Below, one piece after another: positions 35,663-43,149 of a DNA stretch of 64,000 nt. The notes below the pieces were generated by a model, which worked only from the letters and a program-made list of their open reading frames with translations, did not search any database and had not been told where the DNA came from. This stretch comes from Chloracidobacterium sp. (GTDB lineage Bacteria; Acidobacteriota; Blastocatellia; Pyrinomonadales; Pyrinomonadaceae). Both the position numbers and the translations under genes were made by a program. The stretch's first letter is position 1. Every line of letters starts with the position of its first letter. The stretch is taken from NCBI GenBank assembly GCA_016720705.1, contig JADKKB010000007.1, positions 310,001 to 374,000 of the forward strand, in the 5' to 3' direction.

Positions 35663-36154
35663 TTAGTTGCCAAATATATTTCCGAAGATGCCGCCACGGT
35701 TATTGCGGTTGTTGTTGCGGTATCGATCCATTCCGTCACGGTAGCCTCGGTTATAGCCGTTTTGATACGCTTGTTGAATTTGTGAGCCATATCCGCCGCC
35801 GTTGTAGCTTCCGTTACCATAGCGGCCATTGTTGCCGTATTGGCCGTTTCGACGGTTACGGGCATCCATTTTAGCTTGTTTAATTCCCTCTTTGTACCCG
35901 CGTTCGTACGCCTTTTTTGTAGCTTTATAATTATTATTCCCACGACCGTTGTACTGTGGGTTGTAATTTCCGTTGTTATAGCGATCCTGGCCATTGTTAT
36001 AACGATCGTCACGGCGATTATCGTTTTGGCGATTGTCCTGACGTCCGCGGCCCTGAGCACTGACGTCCGTTCCCGTGAGCAGGATGAGGCCGAAACCAAA
36101 TGCCGCCACCAGCGAGAGTCCCTTCAATGTGCGTTTGAGATTAATATTTTTCAT
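35663..36154 (-). CDS. Small secreted Gly/Asn/Arg-rich protein with GY repeats
   Basis: The product is 163 residues. A signal peptide (to about residue 34, ending VSAQ) is followed by a low-complexity Asn/Arg/Gly/Tyr-rich chain. Two segments stand out: AYERGYKEGIKQAKMDAR near residues 82-99 and AYQNGYNRGYRDGMDRYR near 127-144. They share a [AY]xxGYxxGYxDG pattern with the protein at 41843-42901. No domain is recognised. The composition suggests an extracellular or envelope structural role, but that is inference. Confidence 0.75.
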   Translation of the reverse strand: MKNINLKRTLKGLSLVAAFGFGLILLTGTDVSAQGRGRQDNRQNDNRRDDRYNNGQDRYNNGNYNPQYNGRGNNNYKATKKAYERGYKEGIKQAKMDARNRRNGQYGNNGRYGNGSYNGGGYGSQIQQAYQNGYNRGYRDGMDRYRNNNRNNRGGIFGNIFGN

Positions 36155-36327
36155 GACTATTTAAGTCCTCCGGGATTTGCTGTCGCAATGCCCGTGCCAC
36201 GCGACCGATCACGCCATTTGCTGAGCAAAGTGCCGATCCGCCTAATATGCAGACACCATTTGGGATGGCCGTTCAACCATATCAGCCGTTTTTCCGGATG
36301 ATCGAATGGAGATCTGGCATCTGTAAG

Positions 36328-36356
36328 TTGAAACTCGCCTACGCGGGCGTCATACT
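36328..36356 (+). promoter_or_regulatory. Candidate promoter of the DUF2911 gene
   Basis: TTGAAA (36328-36333), 17 bases, CATACT (36351-36356), located 36 bases upstream of the ATG; an AGGAG ribosome binding site lies between. The rest of the 237-base gap between the two divergent genes shows nothing clear. Confidence 0.4.
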
Positions 36357-36391
36357 AAGTACGTAACAATACCTTTAGGAGACCAGTAATA

Positions 36392-37357
36392 ATGTCGATG
36401 AAACAAATCTTCAATACTATATTTCTGTCCGCTGTCGCTTTAGTGTTTGCTGCGACTATCGCGTCGGCCCAGGCCGGCGCTTTGAAAATGCCTAATGCCA
36501 GTCAAAAGGCAAGCGTGACGCAAACGATCGGTGTCACGGATGTGACGATCAATTATTTTCGTCCGGGCGTAAAGGGCCGAAAGGTCTGGGGCGACGCTAC
36601 GGCCGAACTAAACGCCAAGGGTGAAGCGACGCTTGATAATGGCAATACGCGGGCCGCTGACGCACCGATGGTGCCCTACGGTCACGTTTGGCGCACCGGG
36701 GCTAATGATGCGACGCAGTTCATCATTACTGATGATGTGATGATCAACGGTCAACCGCTCGCGGCCGGAGCATACAGTCTGCATACGATCCCGGGCAAGA
36801 CCGAATGGACGGTTGTCTTTAACTCCGTTGCCAATCAGTGGGGCAGCTTCAGTTACGATGCCAAGAAGGACACACTCCGTGTCAAGGCAAAGCCCCAATC
36901 CTCACCACACAGTCAGGAATGGATGCTATTCACCATCGACCCCGTGACCGAGAATTCGGCAACGGTCAATATCCTTTGGGAAAAGATCTGGGTACCTTTC
37001 ACGATCTCGGTCGATGTGCCGGTAGCGACGCTCAAGAATGCAAAAGCGGTGCTCGCTTCGGCTAAATCCGATGATTGGCGTACGCCGTTCAGGGCGGCAC
37101 AATACGCGTCGCAAAACAAGCAAAACGACGTTGCCTCAGCTTGGTTCGAACAGGCGCTAAAGGCCGCCGACGAGTCGATCAAAGCTAAAGAGACGTTTGG
37201 CAATCTTTCAGGAAAAGCCAACATCCTGTTCGCAATGGGTCGCAGAGAAAGTGGCCTCGCTGTGGCTGATGCCGCGATCGCTAGAGGCAAAGCAGATAAA
37301 GCAGACACTGCGTCATTCGAGAAGCGGATCGCTGACATTCGCGCCGGAAAGAATTAG
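36392..37357 (+). CDS. Secreted DUF2911 protein
   Basis: The product is 321 residues with a signal peptide ending near ASAQA. DUF2911 covers residues about 30-200: SVTQTIGVTDVTINYFRPGV, then VPYGHVWRTGANDATQF and GKTEWTVVFN. The function of the family is unknown; it is common in Bacteroidetes and Acidobacteria. The C-terminal 110 residues are helical and TPR-like (FRAAQYASQNKQNDVASAWF). A bidirectional terminator separates it from the convergent cytochrome gene. Confidence 0.88.
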   Translation: MSMKQIFNTIFLSAVALVFAATIASAQAGALKMPNASQKASVTQTIGVTDVTINYFRPGVKGRKVWGDATAELNAKGEATLDNGNTRAADAPMVPYGHVWRTGANDATQFIITDDVMINGQPLAAGAYSLHTIPGKTEWTVVFNSVANQWGSFSYDAKKDTLRVKAKPQSSPHSQEWMLFTIDPVTENSATVNILWEKIWVPFTISVDVPVATLKNAKAVLASAKSDDWRTPFRAAQYASQNKQNDVASAWFEQALKAADESIKAKETFGNLSGKANILFAMGRRESGLAVADAAIARGKADKADTASFEKRIADIRAGKN

Positions 37358-37380
37358 TCCTGCACTCTGAGAAAACGAAA

Positions 37381-37410
37381 AAAGGGACGGGCGATATTGC
37401 CCGTCCCTTT
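37381..37410. terminator. Terminator between two convergent genes
   Basis: Perfect 12-base arms (37381-37392, 37399-37410) with a six-base loop. A run of A precedes it, giving a T-run for the minus-strand cytochrome transcript. On the plus strand the 3' arm itself ends in TTT. It probably serves both genes. Confidence 0.8.
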
Positions 37411-37429
37411 ACCTTTGATCGTGTACTAG

Positions 37430-38026
37430 CTATGCCGACTTCTTATGGCACATCGTGCACTGTGTGGTCGTCGGCCCTTTGGTCGTCGGCACCGTCTTTT
37501 TGACCTCAGTGTGGCATCCGGCACACGTTCGATGATATGCCTGCTGATTGTTGAGCGAAATTACCGCTGCGCTTCCTTCGTGTTTGACTTCAGGGATCGC
37601 ATCCAGCAACTTCGGCTTATCACCGGTGCGTGCGTGACAATCTCGACACGCATTTGCTCCGGCACCGGCAGGATCCTTCGCATAAAGTTCAGCCGTCAAT
37701 GTTGTCGTTCGATCCGCAGGCCAAGCGGTCTTCAGCGGCGGAAATTTCACGATGTCGGCCGCCGGACGTGCCGTGTGGTGGCACGCTATACACGCTATGG
37801 CTCCACTCTGATCGATAGTATAGGTACCACCCGTATGTTTCTTATGGTCGAATGTGACCTGACCGAGCTTTGCTTCTTTAGCTAGCGTAATTACGTCTGG
37901 CATAGGCTTTGGATCTGCTTTCTGTGCACTTATCCGAGATCCGGTAAGTCCACTGACCACAAATACAAAGCCGCCTGCCAAAACTACTGCAATGATCGTT
38001 AAGATCGAATTTTTCTTCATCGACAT
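37430..38026 (-). CDS. Tetraheme cytochrome c (cytochrome c3 family)
   Basis: The product is 198 residues. After an N-terminal signal or anchor (residues 9-34) there are four CxxCH heme sites: CIACH (79-83), CRDCH (127-131), CAGCH (168-172) and CTMCH (190-194). FDHKKH at 59-64 and further histidines can supply the distal ligands, as in class III cytochromes. It would be a periplasmic electron carrier. No partner oxidoreductase gene is adjacent. The 173-base gap upstream shows no gene. Confidence 0.88.
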   Translation of the reverse strand: MSMKKNSILTIIAVVLAGGFVFVVSGLTGSRISAQKADPKPMPDVITLAKEAKLGQVTFDHKKHTGGTYTIDQSGAIACIACHHTARPAADIVKFPPLKTAWPADRTTTLTAELYAKDPAGAGANACRDCHARTGDKPKLLDAIPEVKHEGSAAVISLNNQQAYHRTCAGCHTEVKKTVPTTKGPTTTQCTMCHKKSA

Positions 38027-38199
38027 ATCCTCCAGCCTGATCGAAATTATACTGATTAAACAGTTGACTGCGCCGCCTACACTTCTAGAAAGTTTTCATT
38101 TTCATAATACACCGACCTAGTTGGATGTTGAAATGGCCCTGTATGTTGACCCGATAAATCTGAAATGAATCTTGATCTTTGTGACGTACCCGAGTTTCT

Positions 38200-39171
38200 C
38201 TAATTGCTCCAACGATCGCACGCCGCCTTAGCGATCTTTGCGATCACAGCCTCCCTGGTCTTTTCGTCCGCGGGCGAGTCAGATACGAGAACGGCGATCA
38301 CGATATGTCGGCCGTTGGGCATTGTAATAATGCCGATGTCGTTAGTTGCGGCCGTAATACCGTCCTTTGTCGACGACGTTCCCGTCTTATGTGCAACCAC
38401 ATTTGCCGGCGGCAAAAGACCTTTTAGCCGTTTCGCACCGGTGCCGGTGTCGACCATTAACTTTAACAGCAGCTCACGATTTTCGGCCGAGATCCCATTC
38501 CCCTCGTGCAGACTTCTAAGCAATGTTACTGCCGAATTCGGCGTAATAAAATTCAGATACTGAGCTTGCGGATCGCTTGCTAACTCCTTTTCAGTACTGA
38601 TCACCGCCAGGTCCTTAACGCCGATAGCAGACAAATAAAGCTGGATCTCGTCAGCACCACCGATCAGACGCATCAGGACATCGCTAGCCGTTCCATCGCT
38701 TTCGGACACCGCAGATCTGATCAACTCTGAAACGGTGAGAGCGGTTCCGTTGGGAAACTTGTCGCGGATCGGCGAATGCTGATCCGGGCCGACCATATCG
38801 ACCGGCGTGACGCCGATCTGCTCATCGAGGGCAAACTTTTCGGCATCAACTGTGTATAACATTGCCATCGCAATCGGCAACTTATAGACGCTCTGCATCG
38901 GAAACCGCTGATCGCCGTTCAGCGAAACGCTCCTGCCGGATTCAAGTTCGACGGCCGCAACCCCGACCTTGCCCTTTGCCTCGGCAGCGATCGACTCGAT
39001 CTGCTTTAGCAGTTCCGGGTCAGGCTTAAATTCGATATTACTTAAAGGTTTAGTCGGTGTCACCACTTCGGGTGGAGGCGTCGGAAAGCCCTTTGCGAGC
39101 TTCTCTGCCCGCTCACAAGCGGGAACAGCAAGGCACGTAGCGATCAACACACAACTTAGAAACTTATGCAT
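38200..39171 (-). CDS. Lipoprotein class A beta-lactamase (subclass A2-like)
   Basis: The product is 323 residues. A lipobox (LAVPAC, Cys19) predicts membrane anchoring. The active site is complete for Ser94-Val-Tyr-Lys97 (SxxK) and KTG at 262-264 (VVAHKTGTS); the omega-loop glutamate is probably Glu194 in STEKELASD. The SDN motif reads Ser158-Asp-Gly160. The SDG, the loop sequence and the KRLKGLLPP block resemble the PER/VEB/CfxA branch of class A. It should hydrolyse beta-lactams, though the spectrum cannot be predicted. It may be cotranscribed with the SMP-30-like gene, 33 bases upstream. No mobile element surrounds it. Confidence 0.88.
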   Translation of the reverse strand: MHKFLSCVLIATCLAVPACERAEKLAKGFPTPPPEVVTPTKPLSNIEFKPDPELLKQIESIAAEAKGKVGVAAVELESGRSVSLNGDQRFPMQSVYKLPIAMAMLYTVDAEKFALDEQIGVTPVDMVGPDQHSPIRDKFPNGTALTVSELIRSAVSESDGTASDVLMRLIGGADEIQLYLSAIGVKDLAVISTEKELASDPQAQYLNFITPNSAVTLLRSLHEGNGISAENRELLLKLMVDTGTGAKRLKGLLPPANVVAHKTGTSSTKDGITAATNDIGIITMPNGRHIVIAVLVSDSPADEKTREAVIAKIAKAACDRWSN

Positions 39172-39204
39172 ACGCCAAACTGATCACCGGATCCGCAAAA
39201 CCTC

Positions 39205-40233
39205 TTATCCAAGCAACACGCCCTCAATTCCGCACGGGATCGAGTAGACGCTGTCATTTGTCGCGACGATCATCTCGCCTTTTCGCGTAAAGCAAAGGCC
39301 GACAACATTGTTTCCAGCGACGAAATGCTCGCCGGCAGAGCCATCCGGTAAAATTCGTGTGATGCCGTGATGGCCCCTGTAACAGCCTGCAACGTAGAGA
39401 TTTCCCGCTTTGTCGAATGCCAGGCCTTGCGGGCGACCGAGCCCGCGGAAAAATCGCTCGTCAAATCCCTCGTGGTCGATCACGTGAACAGCATCAAAAC
39501 TAGCGAGTCCGGGTGCCGAGACATACAACTGCTCATCCGGGCCAAAAGCCAGATGATATGCCGCAACAGACGGCTCAATAACGGCGAAAGTTTCGACGAT
39601 ACCTAATTCCTTAACCCTATGTATCGTCCCTGAGCGGTCGCCGACATACATCTCGCCGTTTTTGTCGAAGGCGATCCCCGTCGCTACCCCTAACCCGGTC
39701 GCGTAAACCGAGCTAGTCCCATCACGGTCCATCAGATAAACCTCGCCGCGGGCTCGATTTGTCACAAACATTCTGCCCTCGCGGTCAAAAGCGATACCGG
39801 TCGGATTAAGTATCTCGTAGGGCATATCATCGAGAAATCCATCCGGCTCAAGCCGAAACAGTGTTTCATCGAGTTGTTGGCCGCGAGAACCTGAACGCGT
39901 AAGTATTAGTGCATCATCCAGCGGATCAACGGCGGGATTGGCGACTATATGCATCCCGCCGGCTAGTTTCTTGCCGATCACAATTGGGAATGGTTCGCTT
40001 TGCCTGCCCTCGACCTCTAAATGGATCTGAGTATGTATCGACCCGACAATGTCGGGAACGACGGCCAACACCCTGGACGATGATGCCGCAACAATCCGGC
40101 ACTTTTCCCCTCCGACAAATACTCCATTGCCGCCACGCATATTTGCCGAAAAACCATCGATTTCGATGGCAATCTCCGCTCCAGGTATCGCGTATTTAGG
40201 CTCGACCGACTTGATTGTTCCTGATTGATTCAT
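39205..40233 (-). CDS. IPT/TIG plus SMP-30/NHL-type beta-propeller protein
   Basis: The start at 40233 (MNQSGTIKSVEPKYAIPGAE) gives 342 residues; the frame continues upstream to 40308 but with a less likely head. Residues 8-90 look like an IPT/TIG immunoglobulin-like domain (PGAEIAIEIDGF, then VFVGGEKCRIV). Residues about 95-340 form a propeller with repeats such as GIAFDREGRMFVTNR, GIAFDKNGEMYVGDR and GLAFDKAGNLYVAGC. This is the gluconolactonase/NHL layout. No signal peptide is visible, so the site of action is unclear. No ribosome binding site is evident. Confidence 0.82.
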   Translation of the reverse strand: MNQSGTIKSVEPKYAIPGAEIAIEIDGFSANMRGGNGVFVGGEKCRIVAASSSRVLAVVPDIVGSIHTQIHLEVEGRQSEPFPIVIGKKLAGGMHIVANPAVDPLDDALILTRSGSRGQQLDETLFRLEPDGFLDDMPYEILNPTGIAFDREGRMFVTNRARGEVYLMDRDGTSSVYATGLGVATGIAFDKNGEMYVGDRSGTIHRVKELGIVETFAVIEPSVAAYHLAFGPDEQLYVSAPGLASFDAVHVIDHEGFDERFFRGLGRPQGLAFDKAGNLYVAGCYRGHHGITRILPDGSAGEHFVAGNNVVGLCFTRKGEMIVATNDSVYSIPCGIEGVLLG

Positions 40234-40298
40234 TTTATAAACTGATTTTACGCTGACCGGGAACGTGTGTCGAATTACGCTCCGCAGCATATTTGAGC

Positions 40299-40334
40299 AA
40301 AAAAGCACGGCAACCCGTGTGAGGCTGCCGTGCT
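40299..40334 (-). terminator. Intrinsic terminator after citrate synthase
   Basis: Nine-base arms (40326-40334, 40304-40312) and six T on the minus strand (40304-40299), 29 bases after the citrate synthase stop. Confidence 0.85.
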
Positions 40335-40362
40335 CCTGACTTCTGCAGTCTGACGTTAGTTA

Positions 40363-41499
40363 TTATCGTTCGGCGATCGGTACGTATTTGAGATCGCGTG
40401 CTCCAATATACTCAGCACGCGGCCGAATGAGTTTGTTATTAGCGTACTGCTCGAGAATGTGGCCCGTCCAGCCTGAAATTCGGCTGACGGCGAAGATGGG
40501 AGTGTACATATCGAGAGCGATCCCCATCAGGTAATACGTCGATGCCGAGTAAAAATCGACATTCGGGTGCATTCCCTTTTTCTCAAGCATAAGGTGCTCA
40601 ATCCGCTGCGACATCTCGTACCACTTCATCTCGCCCTTTTTCTCGCCCATATGACGCGAATATTTGCGAAGCCATGTAGCACGCGGATCTTCAGTCTTGT
40701 ACACGGCGTGTCCGATGCCCATTATCTTACGTTTCTCTTCGAGTGCCTTGTCGAGCCATCCGTCCACGGCTTCAGGGCTGCCGATCTCGAGGAGCATCTT
40801 CATAACATTGGTGTTGGCTCCGCCGTGCAGTGGTCCGGCGAGGGCGGCGATGCCTGCAGTCACAGCACCGTACATTCCGGCCAGTGTTCCGGAAACGACG
40901 CGTGTCGTAAATGTCGAAGCGTTTAGCTCGTGATCGGCGTGGAGAATGAGGCAGACGTCGAACATCCTTTCTTCATCGGCGTCCGCACGCTCACCGCGGG
41001 TCATATACAAGTAGTTGGCCGCGATGCTAAGGTCGTGATCCGGCGCGATTACTTCCTTTCCATTACGGATCCGATCCCAGGCCGCGGCGATGGTTCCGAT
41101 CTGCCCGGTAAGTTTGGTCGCCGCCTTGGTCGCTCTCGCCCGGTCGGTCCCGTGTCCGTCCTTGTCGTAAAAATCCAGCGCCGAGACCACCGTCCGAAGT
41201 ACGTCCATCGGATCAGCGTCTTTCGGAAATTGCTTCATTAACGCGATAACCTCAGCCGGAGCCTCATAGTTTGCTCGCAGCTCGGCTTTCAGTCCATCAA
41301 GCTCATCCTGTTTCGGCAGTCTTCCGTGCCACAAGAGATATATGACCTCTTCGAACGTTGAGTGTTCGGCGAGATCGTGTATGTCATAACCCTGATATAT
41401 AAGAATTCCCTTCTCGCCATCCACGTCGCCGATGGCACTTTGAGCTGCCACGACTCCGCGAAGGCCGGCGGTTGCTGATGATTCGGTTGCTGTACTCAT
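40363..41499 (-). CDS. gltA: Citrate synthase
   Basis: The product is 378 residues, the length of the short type II/dimeric class. It condenses acetyl-CoA and oxaloacetate at the entry of the TCA cycle. LRGVVAAQSAIGDVDGEKG opens the fold; AGPLHGGAN carries an active-site histidine, GIGHAVYKTEDPRA the second, and PNVDFYSAS the catalytic aspartate. A 2-methylcitrate synthase role cannot be excluded. It has its own promoter-like sequence and terminator. Confidence 0.93.
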   Translation of the reverse strand: MSTATESSATAGLRGVVAAQSAIGDVDGEKGILIYQGYDIHDLAEHSTFEEVIYLLWHGRLPKQDELDGLKAELRANYEAPAEVIALMKQFPKDADPMDVLRTVVSALDFYDKDGHGTDRARATKAATKLTGQIGTIAAAWDRIRNGKEVIAPDHDLSIAANYLYMTRGERADADEERMFDVCLILHADHELNASTFTTRVVSGTLAGMYGAVTAGIAALAGPLHGGANTNVMKMLLEIGSPEAVDGWLDKALEEKRKIMGIGHAVYKTEDPRATWLRKYSRHMGEKKGEMKWYEMSQRIEHLMLEKKGMHPNVDFYSASTYYLMGIALDMYTPIFAVSRISGWTGHILEQYANNKLIRPRAEYIGARDLKYVPIAER

Positions 41500-41547
41500 T
41501 TTAATATCGACTCTCTATTAAATTTGCGTTTTTATCCAAACAGTCAT

Positions 41548-41575
41548 TTTATAATGAGGTTGGCCGTTGTTACAA
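41548..41575 (-). promoter_or_regulatory. Candidate promoter of citrate synthase
   Basis: On the minus strand TTGTAA (41575-41570), 16 bases, TATAAA (41553-41548), then about 50 bases to the ATG. Confidence 0.45.
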
Positions 41576-41717
41576 GTAAGGCGGGGGCCTACCGTAAATT
41601 TGCGAGAGCTGATGTCAGTACTTCATCACCCCAAAGAGCCGAAATTTCAAAAGCACCAATTCCCGTGTGAAGATCGTTTCCGCTGTCGACCACGTTGAGG
41701 AAGTATAAAAAAATTAC

Positions 41718-41776
41718 CCACGATTCGAAGCAAGCCTCCAAAGGAGAACCACACAAGGCTTGCTTCGAATTCGTGG
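41718..41776 (-). terminator. Long inverted repeat with T-run in the 41500-41842 gap
   Basis: Arms of 20-21 bases (41718-41737 and 41756-41776) pair with a single bulged base around an 18-base loop. On the minus strand a seven-T run follows at 41713-41707. It ends the transcript of the gene stopping at 41843 most simply. The stem is much longer than in other terminators here, so an RNA role is possible. Apart from this and the citrate synthase promoter, I see no gene in the 343-base gap. Confidence 0.55.
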
Positions 41777-41842
41777 ATAAAACCTTACAAAATAGAGATG
41801 CTCTTACACTCACAAATGGTTTGCCGGTAAGTAAAACTTTAT

Positions 41843-42901
41843 CTATCTGATCTGAGTTTCGTACGCGGTCTTGATACGCAGCTGTTGATTTCGATTCAAC
41901 TTGATGTGCTTTCCGCGCTCGATAACGACGGCTCCGACACCAAAAGCTGCTCCGAGCCCTGCTCCGACCGCCGCACCGACCGGCCCTGCCACTACTGCAC
42001 CGACGACAAGCCCCGCACCGGTTGCCCCGCCGATCTTGATGCCATCGCTCTTATATGAGCTCTTGCCCACGGCCGTACCTTCAGTGTTAACGACCTTGAT
42101 ATTGTCGCCCTTGACCGGCATTACTTCGGTAAGGGTCGCATTAAAGTTGCTCCATCGCGTTTCATTTAACAAAATGCGGTCGAATGAAAGCTGTAGCTCT
42201 GAACGCCGTTTGATCCTACCCGGAGATTTGATCCTCGACACACGCCCCTCGATGATCGCTCCTGCGATCTCGGACGGCGACACGACCTTTGCCGTAAATT
42301 TCTCCCCCTCACGACTTTTGTCGGTGCTAAGATCCTCTTGCAATTCGAGCAAAAGCTCGGTGTCGCGCGGAATGATCACTATCGCTCCGCTTTGTGTCAC
42401 AAAGGTATTAACGGGCGAATCACTGACAGCGTAGTTAACTTCGGTCTGGGTTGCGGCAGTTGTCGCGACACGATTCTCTGCAACATTGTTTTCAGGGATC
42501 ACGCTATTGCTTTGCGAACCGGTCGGGATCATCCCTCGCTTTTTGATATTCGTAGGCAAGGCTGATTCAAATGAACGCTTTTCAAATCCCGTGTTATAGC
42601 CCGACTCAAACCCCTGTTGGTATCCGTCGCGGTAATCCTCGACCGTTCCATAATCGCGGTTAAACGCCCGGTCGGCCTTTGTGTAGTCGGCGTGACGCGA
42701 ATAGTTTTTGGCGAGGCTGTCGATCGTGTCACGGTAACCGGACATATATCCGTCAGAATAACCTGTCCGATATCCACGCTGGAGGGCGATGTTCAGATCC
42801 TTGGCCTGTGCGTTTACCGGGGTGACCAGAGCCAATGCTAGTAAGACATTGCTTAAGGCCAATCCCAAAAACACCACGAGAATACTCTTTGCGATTTTCA
42901 T
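41843..42901 (-). CDS. Secreted protein with GY repeats and a glycine-zipper tail
   Basis: The start at 42901 has an AAAGGAG ribosome binding site six bases upstream. The product is about 352 residues with a signal peptide ending near VNAQ. Residues about 37-110 hold GY repeats (ALQRGYRTGYSDGYMSGYRD, later DYRDGYQQGFESGYNTGF), like the protein at 35663-36154. Residues about 180-285 form a predicted beta-rich domain (VIIPRDTELLLELQEDLSTD, EIAGAIIEGRVSRIKSPGRI). A Gly/Ala stretch near residues 290-330 looks like a glycine zipper that inserts in membranes. Function unknown. Confidence 0.75.
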   Translation of the reverse strand: MKIAKSILVVFLGLALSNVLLALALVTPVNAQAKDLNIALQRGYRTGYSDGYMSGYRDTIDSLAKNYSRHADYTKADRAFNRDYGTVEDYRDGYQQGFESGYNTGFEKRSFESALPTNIKKRGMIPTGSQSNSVIPENNVAENRVATTAATQTEVNYAVSDSPVNTFVTQSGAIVIIPRDTELLLELQEDLSTDKSREGEKFTAKVVSPSEIAGAIIEGRVSRIKSPGRIKRRSELQLSFDRILLNETRWSNFNATLTEVMPVKGDNIKVVNTEGTAVGKSSYKSDGIKIGGATGAGLVVGAVVAGPVGAAVGAGLGAAFGVGAVVIERGKHIKLNRNQQLRIKTAYETQIR

Positions 42902-42957
42902 AAGAACTCCTTTGCTTTTGTTGTGGTAGAGAACGTAAACCAATTTTTCTAGAGTAA

Positions 42958-42986
42958 GTTATACAGCAATACTTGAATTAATACAA
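42958..42986 (-). promoter_or_regulatory. Strong candidate promoter of the GY/glycine-zipper gene
   Basis: On the minus strand TTGTAT (42986-42981), 17 bases, TATAAC (42963-42958), 57 bases upstream of the ATG. Confidence 0.55.
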
Positions 42987-43039
42987 GAGATTTTTTACAG
43001 AATTTTATCGATTTTTTCCACAGGCATACTTAAGAGCTC

Positions 43040-43055
43040 GCATAACGTGTTATGC
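43040..43055. promoter_or_regulatory. GCATAAC-GT-GTTATGC dyad upstream of that promoter
   Basis: Perfect seven-base arms with a two-base centre, about 55 bases upstream of the -35 box and 40 bases from the DUF5916 terminator. An operator for the gene at 41843 is the simplest reading. Confidence 0.35.
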
Positions 43056-43093
43056 GTATTTTGTGGATTCTTAGGCCGAGGTTGTACAGCACG

Positions 43094-43126
43094 AAAAAGG
43101 GCGACAGGAAATTTGCCCTGTCGCCC
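43094..43126 (-). terminator. Intrinsic terminator of the DUF5916 gene
   Basis: Perfect ten-base arms (43117-43126, 43099-43108) and five T on the minus strand, 24 bases after the stop. Confidence 0.85.
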
Positions 43127-43149
43127 GACCTATCGATGTTTAAGTTAGA

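Noticed and set aside
35840..36301. Hydrophobic plus-strand frame of 153 codons
   Set aside because: It is the antisense of the Asn/Arg-rich gene at 35663-36154; hydrophobicity follows from the complement of Asn/Tyr codons.
41589..41813. Small open frame on the minus strand
   Set aside because: It crosses the long hairpin at 41718-41776, has no ribosome binding site and no recognisable protein features.
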